A stretch of 7,387 nucleotides of DNA from Bryobacterales bacterium. GTDB taxonomy: Bacteria; Acidobacteriota; Terriglobia; Bryobacterales; Bryobacteraceae. The stretch is from assembly GCA_003132905.1 (NCBI GenBank), contig PKZC01000241.1, forward strand, positions 15,952-23,338, in the 5' to 3' direction. Below, piece by piece: positions 1-6,325 of the stretch. A program made the translations under genes and the position numbers. The first letter of the stretch is position 1. Every line of letters starts with the position of its first letter. The notes beneath the pieces were generated by a model. It was not told the DNA's origin. It worked only from the letters and a program-made list of their open reading frames with translations, and made no database searches.

Positions 1-390
1 GGTAAGACTGGAGAAAACGTGGTTAATGCTAAACAGGATCTGGCGCTCATGTAAGTAGGCGGCAAGCGATGGCACGTCGTTGCGACGCCGCTGCAGTTCG
101 ATGTGATGCCGCTCTTCGATGCCATATACGCCGACGTGGATCTCCGTACCCGAGGGCGTGGTACAGGTCACTTCTTCGCTCAAGAAGAAGTCGGGATAGC
201 GGAGCAGATATTCGCCGGCATCGATGGAATCGTGGTCAGTAACGGTGACCAGATCCATGCCCCGCCTCTTCAAAATCTGATACATGGCTTCTGGATCGTT
301 GTAGCTCTCGCGGCAAAGACGATGAAATCCGGGGATGTTGCACATGCCCGAATGCCGCGTATGGACGTGCAGATCGCAGCGCATGCCCAT
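1..390 (-). CDS. PHP-domain metal-dependent phosphoesterase, N-terminal part (cut by window edge)
   Basis: The minus strand is open from an ATG at 390-388 to the left edge (130 codons seen, no stop). The translation carries the PHP-domain metal motifs in order: DLHVHT (D6, H8, H10), VTVTDHD (D52, H53, D54), SEEVT (E73), EIHVGVYG (H85) and SINHV (H124). PHP proteins are metal-dependent phosphoesterases, including nucleoside 5',3'-bisphosphate and RNA 5'-end hydrolases, histidinol phosphatases and polymerase-associated domains. The substrate here cannot be told. There is no signal peptide, so it is probably cytoplasmic. An in-frame TAA lies 12 bases upstream of the ATG, so the start is at 390 or at the second ATG (384). 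No clear Shine-Dalgarno precedes either. It is divergent from the zinc phospholipase-like gene. The opposite-strand ORF over this region has no recognisable features and is a shadow. Confidence 0.88.
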   Translation of the reverse strand, partial: MGMRCDLHVHTRHSGMCNIPGFHRLCRESYNDPEAMYQILKRRGMDLVTVTDHDSIDAGEYLLRYPDFFLSEEVTCTTPSGTEIHVGVYGIEERHHIELQRRRNDVPSLAAYLHERQILFSINHVFSSLT

Positions 391-432
391 TTGTATATCG
401 CTTTAGGTTACAATCAGTTGAATTGTGGAAAA

Positions 433-454
433 AACATTAGTGACAGTAAATGTT
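433..454. promoter_or_regulatory. Candidate operator: AACATT/AATGTT inverted repeat
   Basis: Perfect 6-bp arms, AACATT (433-438) and AATGTT (449-454), are separated by 10 bases in the AT-rich part of the divergent intergenic region. The arm size and centre-to-centre distance of 16 bp would suit a dimeric repressor. Such a repeat can also arise by chance in AT-rich sequence, and no regulator gene adjoins it. Treat it as a candidate only. Confidence 0.2.
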
Positions 455-505
455 ATTCGTACTCTCAGGCTTTTTAGGCAACGTTCTAAGGTCCGTTCGT
501 AACAC

Positions 506-527
506 TGTGAGTCAGGTTCGGGTCACA
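506..527. promoter_or_regulatory. Candidate TGTGA/TCACA inverted repeat before the phospholipase start
   Basis: TGTGA (506-510) and TCACA (523-527) form a 5-bp inverted repeat with a 12-base spacer, ending 7 bases before the GTG start at 535. The half-sites look like CRP half-sites, but the spacer is 12 rather than 6, so it is not a standard CRP operator. It could be a regulator site or a weak stem in the leader. Confidence 0.15.
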
Positions 528-534
528 ATAGAGC

Positions 535-1794
535 GTGCGACCGTTCTCGTGCTTCTTAGCTGTTGTTTCAGTTGCCGGATTGGCACTGCCCATGCCGGTG
601 AGTGCGTATTCGGTTCTCACCCACGAAGCCATCATTGATTCCAGTTGGCCGAAAGACCTGCGTCCCTTACTTCTGAAGAGCTTCCCGAACGCCACTGAAG
701 ATCAATTGCGCGAGGCGCATGCCTACGCCTATGGCGGCGCGATTATCCAGGACATGGGTTATTATCCGTTCGGCAGCAAGTTGTTCAGCGACTTGGTGCA
801 TTACACCCGCAGTGGCGACTTCGTCATCGCCCTGCTCAAGGATGCGCGGGAGGAAGACCCGAAGGATCCGCAGGCTCTGAACGATTACGCATTCGCACTG
901 GGCGCACTGGCGCATTATGCGGCTGACAACCAGGGCCATCCGGTGGCGGTGAACCGCACGGTGCCGATGGTCTATCCCAAGCTGCGAGCTAAGTTCGGTT
1001 CCGAGATTACCTACGAAGATAATCCCTCGGCGCATCTGAAGACCGAGTTTGGATTCGACGTTATCGAAGTGGCTCGCGGACAATACGCCAATGACGCCTA
1101 TCATGACTTTATCGGGTTCAAAGTGGCCAAACCGCTGCTGGAACGCGCCTTTGAACAGACTTATTGTGTCCCGCTCAAAGACTTGTTCACCAATCTGGAT
1201 CTAGCGCTCGGCACTTATCGGTGGTCTGTGAGCCAAGCTATTCCGGAAATGACGAAGGCGGCTTGGTCGGCCAAGAAGAAGGACATTCTGAGCCTGCAGG
1301 CGGGCATGACTCGGCGTCGCTATATTTACCACATCTCAGTTTCCGCATATCAGAAAAATTGGGACGACAAATACGCCAAGCCCGGGGTAGGCGCGCGTTT
1401 TCTCGGTTTTCTCTTCCGCCTGGTTCCTAAAATAGGTCCCCTGAGAGCCTTCTCCTTCAAAGTGCCTCCACAGGCGGCCGAAAAGATGTTCCTTGCCAGT
1501 CTGGACGACACCATCAAGCAGTATAAAGAGCTTCTTGCAAGCGCCAGTGAGGATCGTCTCCAGCTTCCCAACGAAAACTTCGATACGGGAAAGCCCACCC
1601 ATATTGGCGAGTATCATCTTGCCGATGAAACTTACGCCAAACTGCTGGAACGGTTCGACGGCCACTTGAACGACGTGTCCGATGGGGTGCGAACGAACAT
1701 TCTTATGTTCTACGGAAGTTCAGGAAGCCCCGATTCGGACAAGGCCAAAGCTGTTTTGGCTTCCTTGCGCGCTAATCCGGCGGCGAGTAATTAG
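535..1794 (+). CDS. Exported zinc-dependent phospholipase C family protein
   Basis: A 419-residue protein with an N-terminal signal peptide: a hydrophobic run at about residues 5-20, then PVSA before YSVLTHE, giving a likely cleavage after A24. The rest fits the zinc-dependent phospholipase C / P1 nuclease fold. Likely metal ligands or neighbours are H30 (THE), D73 (IQDMGYYPFGS), H89 (SDLVHY), H127, D131 and H135 (LGALAHYAADNQGHP) and H167/E171 (HLKTEFGFD). The family's ligand set is D/H-rich around three zinc ions and needs the mature N-terminus. The probable role is hydrolysis of phosphodiester or phospholipid substrates outside the cytoplasm; the real substrate is unknown. The C-terminal ~170 residues beyond the catalytic core are unassigned. 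The start is GTG at 535, the first start after an in-frame TAG at 529-531, and is supported by the complete signal peptide. No clear Shine-Dalgarno is seen. The TAG stop overlaps the convergent kinase stop. Confidence 0.85.
   Translation: MRPFSCFLAVVSVAGLALPMPVSAYSVLTHEAIIDSSWPKDLRPLLLKSFPNATEDQLREAHAYAYGGAIIQDMGYYPFGSKLFSDLVHYTRSGDFVIALLKDAREEDPKDPQALNDYAFALGALAHYAADNQGHPVAVNRTVPMVYPKLRAKFGSEITYEDNPSAHLKTEFGFDVIEVARGQYANDAYHDFIGFKVAKPLLERAFEQTYCVPLKDLFTNLDLALGTYRWSVSQAIPEMTKAAWSAKKKDILSLQAGMTRRRYIYHISVSAYQKNWDDKYAKPGVGARFLGFLFRLVPKIGPLRAFSFKVPPQAAEKMFLASLDDTIKQYKELLASASEDRLQLPNENFDTGKPTHIGEYHLADETYAKLLERFDGHLNDVSDGVRTNILMFYGSSGSPDSDKAKAVLASLRANPAASN
1791..1794. other. Overlapping convergent stop codons (TTAG)
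   Basis: The four bases TTAG hold both stops: TAG of the plus-strand phospholipase (1792-1794) and TAA of the minus-strand kinase (1791-1793 read on the minus strand). There is no intergenic space, so any transcription termination must occur inside the opposing coding sequence. No hairpin plus T-run is visible at the junction. Confidence 0.9.
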
Positions 1795-3155
1795 CCGGAA
1801 GCTGGAGTTTTATCCGGTGCAGGGTTTTCCCGGTTCAGCGGAAGTGTCACCGCAATGCGCGTCCCTTTACCAGGCTCCGATTGAATAGACAACTCGCCGC
1901 ACAGCTCACGAACGCGCTCAGTGATGCCGAGCAAGCCAAGGCCATAGGCCACGCCGCGATGTTGATCGAACCCCACGCCGTCATCTTCCACCAGCACTGC
2001 CAGCTTGCCGCTGGAATCCTCCAACTTGACGTGAATGTTCTTGGCTTGAGCGTGGCGGGCGCAGTTGGTGAGACCTTCCTGCACGATCCGATAGAGGTAC
2101 GTCCGGTGCGGATCTGGCACGTCCCTTAGGTCGCCGTCCACTTCTAAGCGAATGGGCGTGTTGTAACGCCGGGAATATTCCCGCGCCTGCCATTCCAGCG
2201 CGGGCCCCAGCCCGAGCACGTCCAACATGGCCGGCCGTAATCCCATGGCGATATCGCGAGTGGTTCGCAGCGTGCTTTCCGCCAGTTTCTTGGCTTGATC
2301 CAGGTGAGGATCGGTTTCCCCACCCGGCGTCGATCGAGAGCGCTCCAGATTCCCAAGCTCCATGCGGAGGGCAGTCAGCAATTGCCCGATTTCATCGTGC
2401 AATTCTCGCGACAGCGCCTTACGTTCCTGCTCCTGCGACGAGACCAACTGTTGCGACAGGTGCCGCAAACGTACCTCGGCCAGTTCACTGGTCTTTTGGT
2501 GCGCCGCGGATTCCCTCTCGAGCGTGGAGATGCGGAACACGCTAGCTCCAGCGATGATGGCCCCCAGCACCAGGGCGGTTAGCATGGTCTCCCAAATGTC
2601 GTTTTGCAGATGCACCACCGATTGGCTCAGCTCCAGGCGGCGCGATTCGAAATTCTCCTCGTTCAGCTTCCCCAGCTCTTCGGTGATCGCAAAAATCGGC
2701 ATGGTCTCTGAACCGAAGCCATCATCCATGAACCGAGCCTTGGTTTGCGCCGGGGGCTGCTGGAACTCGGTGTCCACAGTCTTCAGATAGGCCCCCAGGG
2801 CGGTCTTCAGGCGCTCCACGGGCCTGCTGCTTTGCTGGGGCCGCAAAGAGCTGAGCTGCTCCAGGCTGAGTTCGGTTTTGGCACGCAAACCGGCCAATTC
2901 GACAGCGTAAGCGCTAGCCGACGCATCTCTTTCTAACAGACGGTCACGCCGCAGCACAGCCATACGCGACGTGTCTGAGCGGATGCCTTCAACAACATTC
3001 TCAATTTGACGGTAAGTGTCCTCTACCGCCAAGATCTGCTGGTGAATCCGGCGCGTTTCCTGGATGCTGGCCACGCCGGATAAGCCCATGATAATTAAGA
3101 GGAATCCGAGGCCGAATACCGACACCGGCCAGATGCTTTGCGGGACGGTCTTCAT
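1791..3155 (-). CDS. Two-TM sensor histidine kinase, NarX/HisKA_3 type
   Basis: A 454-residue membrane kinase. TM1 lies at about residues 11-31, followed by a mostly helical, charged extracytoplasmic segment of about 155 residues (probably a four-helix sensor such as CHASE3; not proved). TM2 is at about 189-207, then a coiled-coil linker (about 211-240). The HisKA_3 dimerisation domain contains ERKALSRELHDEIGQ with phospho-acceptor H253, and LRPAMLDVLGLGPALEW at 306-322. The HATPase_c domain shows an N box around N364 (QEGLTNCARHA), DDGVGFD (391-397) and GLGLLGITERV (405-415). Such kinases pair with NarL/LuxR-type response regulators. None is in the window, so the partner is elsewhere. The ATG start is supported by GAGG 11 bases upstream, a longish spacing. 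The gene is convergent with the phospholipase gene and divergent from the pilin gene. Confidence 0.93.
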   Translation of the reverse strand: MKTVPQSIWPVSVFGLGFLLIIMGLSGVASIQETRRIHQQILAVEDTYRQIENVVEGIRSDTSRMAVLRRDRLLERDASASAYAVELAGLRAKTELSLEQLSSLRPQQSSRPVERLKTALGAYLKTVDTEFQQPPAQTKARFMDDGFGSETMPIFAITEELGKLNEENFESRRLELSQSVVHLQNDIWETMLTALVLGAIIAGASVFRISTLERESAAHQKTSELAEVRLRHLSQQLVSSQEQERKALSRELHDEIGQLLTALRMELGNLERSRSTPGGETDPHLDQAKKLAESTLRTTRDIAMGLRPAMLDVLGLGPALEWQAREYSRRYNTPIRLEVDGDLRDVPDPHRTYLYRIVQEGLTNCARHAQAKNIHVKLEDSSGKLAVLVEDDGVGFDQHRGVAYGLGLLGITERVRELCGELSIQSEPGKGTRIAVTLPLNRENPAPDKTPASG

Positions 3156-3323
3156 CTTTGTACGAGCCTCACTTCGATACCAGCCACACGACAGTACTCT
3201 TGCCGGGAACGGGTCATGGTCCCCCCCGTACTATCGACCGGATTGTCCCACTCCGTTAGGCAGGTGAAAATCAAGAGCACTTAGAAATGATTGCGGTAGC
3301 GAAACGATCCAAAAGGAGCACAA
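3156..3323. other. Divergent intergenic region (histidine kinase / Flp pilin)
   Basis: This 168-bp gap carries the promoters of the kinase (leftward) and the pilin (rightward). A weak rightward sigma-70-like pair can be written as TTGTCC (3243-3248), 17 bases, GAAAAT (3266-3271), with 4 of 6 matches in each box; it is not strong evidence. Other visible items are a run of seven C (3221-3227) and a 5-bp inverted repeat ACGGG (3209-3213) / CCCGT (3225-3229). No sigma-54 GG/GC site was found. No further gene is seen. Confidence 0.5.
3313..3318 (+). promoter_or_regulatory. Strong Shine-Dalgarno of the pilin gene
   Basis: AAGGAG lies 5 bases before the ATG at 3324. It is by far the best ribosome binding site in the window and fits high expression of a structural pilin. 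Most other genes here have weak or no recognisable Shine-Dalgarno sequences. Confidence 0.8.
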
Positions 3324-3515
3324 ATGATCGATAATAAAGCACTGTTTTTTCTGGCGCGCGCCTGGCGCGATCGCCGGGGCCAGGATCTCATCGAATACGC
3401 CCTGATGGCCGGCTTCGTAGCAGTCGCCGCCGGCGCCATCATGCCTGGCGTTTCCAGCAGCATCAGCAGCATTTTTAGCCAGGTGGCGTCGGTGATGACG
3501 CTCGCGAGCTCCTAG
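3324..3515 (+). CDS. flp: Flp/Fap-type type IVb pilin precursor
   Basis: A 63-residue prepilin. A short charged leader (AWRDRRG, ending at G19) is followed by QDLIEYALMAGFVAVAAGAI. This matches the Flp signature: prepilin peptidase cleavage after G19, then mature residues with E5 and Y6 (E24, Y25) and a hydrophobic helix at about residues 22-40. The remaining tail is Ser-rich (VSSSISSIFSQVASV). The mature pilin would be about 44 residues, a usual size for Flp. In Tad systems it is processed by TadV/CpaA and polymerised by the Tad ATPase machinery, serving adhesion. None of that machinery is in this window, so this is a lone copy here. The next gene starts 10 bases after its stop, so the two may share a transcript. 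A strong RBS supports the ATG start. Confidence 0.92.
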   Translation: MIDNKALFFLARAWRDRRGQDLIEYALMAGFVAVAAGAIMPGVSSSISSIFSQVASVMTLASS

Positions 3516-3525
3516 AATAGTAGTC

Positions 3526-5229
3526 GTGCCCTCTGCGAGCGTCCGGATTGCCTTGGTGCTCGCAGTGGCATCGGTCACACGTGCGGCAGACCCACCGACA
3601 TTCGCCCGCGACGTCGCCCCCATTATTTACGCGAAATGCGCGCCATGCCATCACCCCGGCGAGGCCGCGCCGTTTTCGTTACTGACCTATACAGACGTCA
3701 AGAAGCGAAGCGCCCAGATCGCAGCCGCGACGCGTAGCGGCTTCATGCCACCTTGGCTGCCCGAGGCCGGTTACGGCGAGTTTCTGGACGAGCGCCGGTT
3801 GACTGCCGCTGAACTCGCGACCATTGCGAATTGGGTAAGTGCAGGCGCTCCCGAAGGTCCAGCAGACGCGGTAACGCCCCCACCGGAGTTTCCCGGAGGA
3901 TGGCAGCTGGGCACACCCGATCTGGTGTTGGAAGCGAAAAGCCCCATCGAGTTGCCTGCGTCTGGGCGCGACATCTATTGGAATGTCATCTTCACGCCCA
4001 ACGTGGCCACGCGACATTGGGTGCGAGCCATCGAAATCAAACCTGGCCAACCGCGCGTGGTGCATCATGCCAATCTTTTGATCGATCGCGCGGGATCGGC
4101 CCAGCTGCATGAATCGGCGCCGGGGAAAGGGTTTCCAGGGATGGACCTTATCGTGGGCCGCAGCCCTTTTGATCCCGACGGCAATTTCCTGTTTTGGAAA
4201 CCCGGCGGCACGCCCCACATCGAGCCCGACGGATTCGCATGGCGTCTCGACCCAGGCAACGAACTGGTGCTCAATATCCACTTGCAGCCGTCCGGCAAAC
4301 GGGAAGAAGTGCGGCCTTCCATCGGCCTATATTTCACCGACAAACCCCAAACCAGATTCCCACTGCTGGTTCAACTCGAGAACGATCAGGCGCTGGATAT
4401 CCCCGCCGGCACGCGCGATTTCGCCATCGCCGACGATTTCAAACTGCCGCTCGACGCGGACGTTCTGGCCGTCTATCCGCACGCGCACTACCTGGGCAAG
4501 CTGCTGGAGGCCTGGGCCACTCTTCCCAGTGATTCAAACCAACGGGACAGTTCCAAGAAGTGGCTGGTGCGCATTCCCTCATGGAATCCGAACTGGCAGG
4601 CTGTCTTCTATTATCGCGAGCCCGTGTTCCTGCCCAAAGATTCCGTGATCCACATGCGGTATCACTATGACAACTCGTCGGCTAATCCGCGCAATCCGAA
4701 CCATCCACCGAAGCGTGTGCGTTCCGGGAATCAGGCCACCGACGAAATGGGCCATCTATGGCTGCAGATACTGCCTCGTGGCGCAGGCGACCATCGGCGC
4801 GAGTTGCAGGAAGCGGTGATGCACCATCGGTTGGAAAAGAATCCCAACGATTTTGTGGCGCACATGAATCTGGGCGCGATCATGCTAGCGAGGCTAGATC
4901 CGCAGGATGCCGTCACCGAATTGCGCGCTGCGGCGCTTCTGAACCCGAACCAGCCAGAAGTCCACAACATGCTGGGTCTCGGACTGGCTACGCTGAACCG
5001 GAACGCAGAGGCCATCCAGCAATATGAAATGGCGCTGCGAGACCGTCCGGACTACGCCAGCGCGCGCTTTAATCTGGCCACTGCGCTGGCAAAATCGGGA
5101 AGGATCGACGAAGCCATCGCTAACCTGCGCCAAGTGCTCGCCAAAAATCCCGACGACGCCTACGCGCAACGTCGCCTCAGCGAGCTAATCTCCAATTCCA
5201 CCAAGCAGTTGCCGCCACCGAGCCACTAG
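3526..5229 (+). CDS. Exported cytochrome c / PHM-like type II copper monooxygenase / TPR fusion protein
   Basis: A 567-residue protein. A signal peptide (hydrophobic residues about 7-18, cleavage near A20/A21) gives a periplasmic location. Residues about 25-110 are a mono-heme cytochrome c: CAPCH at 38-42 and a probable distal ligand M74 (GFMPPW). Residues about 120-420 match both halves of the ascorbate-dependent type II copper monooxygenase fold. CuH ligands are H180, H181 (VVHHANLL) and H252 (NIHLQPSGK). CuM ligands are H319, H321 (PHAHYLGK) and M408 (TDEMGH). These correspond to H107, H108, H172, H242, H244 and M314 of rat PHM. Residues about 440-555 hold three to four TPRs, with the NPN/RPD/NPD turns typical of the repeat. 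The heme may supply electrons to copper (inference). The substrate is unknown. The GTG start at 3526 is the first in frame after a TGA at 3496-3498 and has no clear RBS; coupling to the pilin gene is possible. Confidence 0.85.
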   Translation: MPSASVRIALVLAVASVTRAADPPTFARDVAPIIYAKCAPCHHPGEAAPFSLLTYTDVKKRSAQIAAATRSGFMPPWLPEAGYGEFLDERRLTAAELATIANWVSAGAPEGPADAVTPPPEFPGGWQLGTPDLVLEAKSPIELPASGRDIYWNVIFTPNVATRHWVRAIEIKPGQPRVVHHANLLIDRAGSAQLHESAPGKGFPGMDLIVGRSPFDPDGNFLFWKPGGTPHIEPDGFAWRLDPGNELVLNIHLQPSGKREEVRPSIGLYFTDKPQTRFPLLVQLENDQALDIPAGTRDFAIADDFKLPLDADVLAVYPHAHYLGKLLEAWATLPSDSNQRDSSKKWLVRIPSWNPNWQAVFYYREPVFLPKDSVIHMRYHYDNSSANPRNPNHPPKRVRSGNQATDEMGHLWLQILPRGAGDHRRELQEAVMHHRLEKNPNDFVAHMNLGAIMLARLDPQDAVTELRAAALLNPNQPEVHNMLGLGLATLNRNAEAIQQYEMALRDRPDYASARFNLATALAKSGRIDEAIANLRQVLAKNPDDAYAQRRLSELISNSTKQLPPPSH

Positions 5230-5258
5230 GCCCTGGAACAAACCGGGCGATTCTGCCG

Positions 5259-5264
5259 TATACT
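5259..5264 (+). promoter_or_regulatory. Candidate -10 box (TATACT) for the SPFH-speD-DUF4178 operon
   Basis: TATACT matches the sigma-70 -10 consensus at 5 of 6 positions, inside the 48-bp gap before the SPFH gene. The best upstream hexamer at 18 bases is GGAACA (5235-5240), only half-matching TTGACA. If used, transcription would start at about 5271, giving a leader of roughly 7 bases and hence near-leaderless translation. This fits the lack of a Shine-Dalgarno before the ATG at 5278. It rests on one hexamer only. Confidence 0.3.
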
Positions 5265-5277
5265 CTGGTACAAGCGT

Positions 5278-6309
5278 ATGAGTTTCCTTTCCAAGCAGTT
5301 CATCGATGTTATCCAATGGACCGAACCGGAAGACGGAATCCTGGCCTATCGCTACCCGATGGAGGACATGGAAATCCAGAACGGCGGCAAGCTCACCGTT
5401 CGCGATTCCCAATTGGCCGTCTTCGTCAACGAGGGCCGAGTCGCCGATGTCTTCGCCCCCGGTCTGTATACCCTGAACACGCAGACGCTGCCGATTCTGA
5501 CGTACCTGATGAATTGGGACAAGGCGTTCAAGTCGCCGTTCAAATCGGACGTGTATTACTTCTCCACGCGCCTGCAGACCAATCAGCGCTGGGGCACAGC
5601 GACGCCGATCACCATCCGCGACAAGGAATTCGGCGCCATCCGCATGCGCGGCTACGGGATCTATGCCTACAAGGTTGCCGATCCCAAGCTGTTTTACCAA
5701 AAGGTGAGCGGCACGCGCGATCTATTCCAGGTGCCCGATATCGAAGGCCAGTTGCGGAACACGATCGTGGCGCGCATGACCGATAGCTTCGCGCAAAGCT
5801 CCGTTCCCTTCCTGGATATGGCGGCAAACCAAGCCGCGCTCGGGCAGAAGATCGTAGAAACGGTGAAGCCATCGTTCGCCGAACTCGGCCTGGCGCTCGA
5901 AAGTTTTGTGGTCGAAAACATTTCGCTGCCGGACGAGTTGCAGAAGATGCTGGATCAGCGAATCAGCATGAACATGCTGGGCGATATGAACAAGTACACG
6001 CAGTTCCAGGTAGCGCAGTCTCTGCCGATCGCAGCAGCCAATGAAGGCGGCGGAGGGATTGCTGGTGTCGGAGTTGGCTTGGGCGCCGGCCTTACCATGG
6101 CGCAAAGTGTGATGAATGCCATGAAGCCGGGACAGACGCCGCCTGAGCAGCCCCCGCCTGCGGCTGGAAGTCCAGCGCCGAGTGCGGGACCAGTGACGCC
6201 GGTTGCTCCTGCCACGCCAGCTAGCGAGACGAAATTCTGCACCAACTGTGGGAATAAGATGCCGCGCGCTTCAAAATTCTGTCCGGAGTGCGGTACCGCT
6301 CAGCAATAG
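5278..6309 (+). CDS. SPFH/Band-7 domain protein with C-terminal zinc ribbon (YdjI / 'virion core protein'-like)
   Basis: A 343-residue protein. Residues about 20-235 form an SPFH (Band-7) domain of the YdjI-like group, often mislabelled 'virion core protein'. Typical segments are EDGILAYRYP, QLAVFVNEGRVADVFAPGLYTL, the IRDKEFGAIRMRGYGIYAYKV strand region and FVVENISLPDELQKMLDQR. Next come a Gly-rich hydrophobic stretch (256-272), a Pro/Ala linker (about 285-316) and a zinc ribbon with C321, C324, C335 and C338. There is no signal peptide or obvious N-terminal TM helix, so it probably acts at the cytoplasmic face of the membrane or as a soluble oligomer. SPFH proteins form membrane-associated oligomeric scaffolds; the role of this subgroup is not settled. 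It is the first gene of the operon; its stop lies 16 bases before the speD start. The ATG at 5278 has no clear Shine-Dalgarno. Confidence 0.9.
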   Translation: MSFLSKQFIDVIQWTEPEDGILAYRYPMEDMEIQNGGKLTVRDSQLAVFVNEGRVADVFAPGLYTLNTQTLPILTYLMNWDKAFKSPFKSDVYYFSTRLQTNQRWGTATPITIRDKEFGAIRMRGYGIYAYKVADPKLFYQKVSGTRDLFQVPDIEGQLRNTIVARMTDSFAQSSVPFLDMAANQAALGQKIVETVKPSFAELGLALESFVVENISLPDELQKMLDQRISMNMLGDMNKYTQFQVAQSLPIAAANEGGGGIAGVGVGLGAGLTMAQSVMNAMKPGQTPPEQPPPAAGSPAPSAGPVTPVAPATPASETKFCTNCGNKMPRASKFCPECGTAQQ

Positions 6310-6325
6310 ACGGAAACGACAGAAC

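Larger units (their letters stand above)
391..534. other. Divergent intergenic region (PHP gene / zinc phospholipase gene)
   Basis: This 144-bp gap separates two divergent starts and must hold both promoters. It is AT-richer than the flanks, chiefly at 420-480. No convincing -35/-10 pair could be fixed on either strand. GTGACA at 440-445 resembles a -35 box but has no good -10 at the right distance. Two small inverted repeats are listed separately. No small ORF or RNA structure is evident. Confidence 0.6.

Noticed and set aside
103..477. Plus-strand open frame of 124 codons near the left edge
   Set aside because: It lies opposite the PHP-domain gene, whose metal motifs are clear on the minus strand; the plus-strand product shows no recognisable domain.
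506..527. CRP operator upstream of the phospholipase gene
   Set aside because: The TGTGA and TCACA half-sites are 12 bases apart, not the 6 needed for CRP; kept only as a generic inverted repeat.
3221..3227. Run of seven C as a phase-variation tract controlling the kinase or pilin
   Set aside because: A single 7-base homopolymer outside coding sequence, with no sign that it sits between promoter boxes; too short to argue for slippage control.
3679..4281. Minus-strand open frame of 200 codons inside the cytochrome/monooxygenase gene
   Set aside because: The plus strand has heme and copper motifs in one continuous frame; the minus product has no recognisable domain.
5230..5248. GCCC/GGGC inverted repeat after the monooxygenase gene as a terminator
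   Set aside because: Only a 4-bp stem with an 11-base loop and no T-run; too weak to call.
5185..5700. Minus-strand open frame of 171 codons across the SPFH gene start
   Set aside because: No family features, and it is opposite the well-supported SPFH and TPR coding sequences; a high-GC shadow frame.
5278..6309. Phage or viral origin suggested by the 'virion core protein' label common for this family
   Set aside because: The sequence is an SPFH/Band-7 protein with a zinc ribbon; no phage structural, integrase or att features are in the window, so the label is a misleading annotation.
6203..6325. Upstream in-frame extension of speD from an ATG at 6203
   Set aside because: It overlaps the end of the SPFH gene including its zinc ribbon, and the ATG at 6326 gives the active-site residues their standard positions (63, 68, 83).
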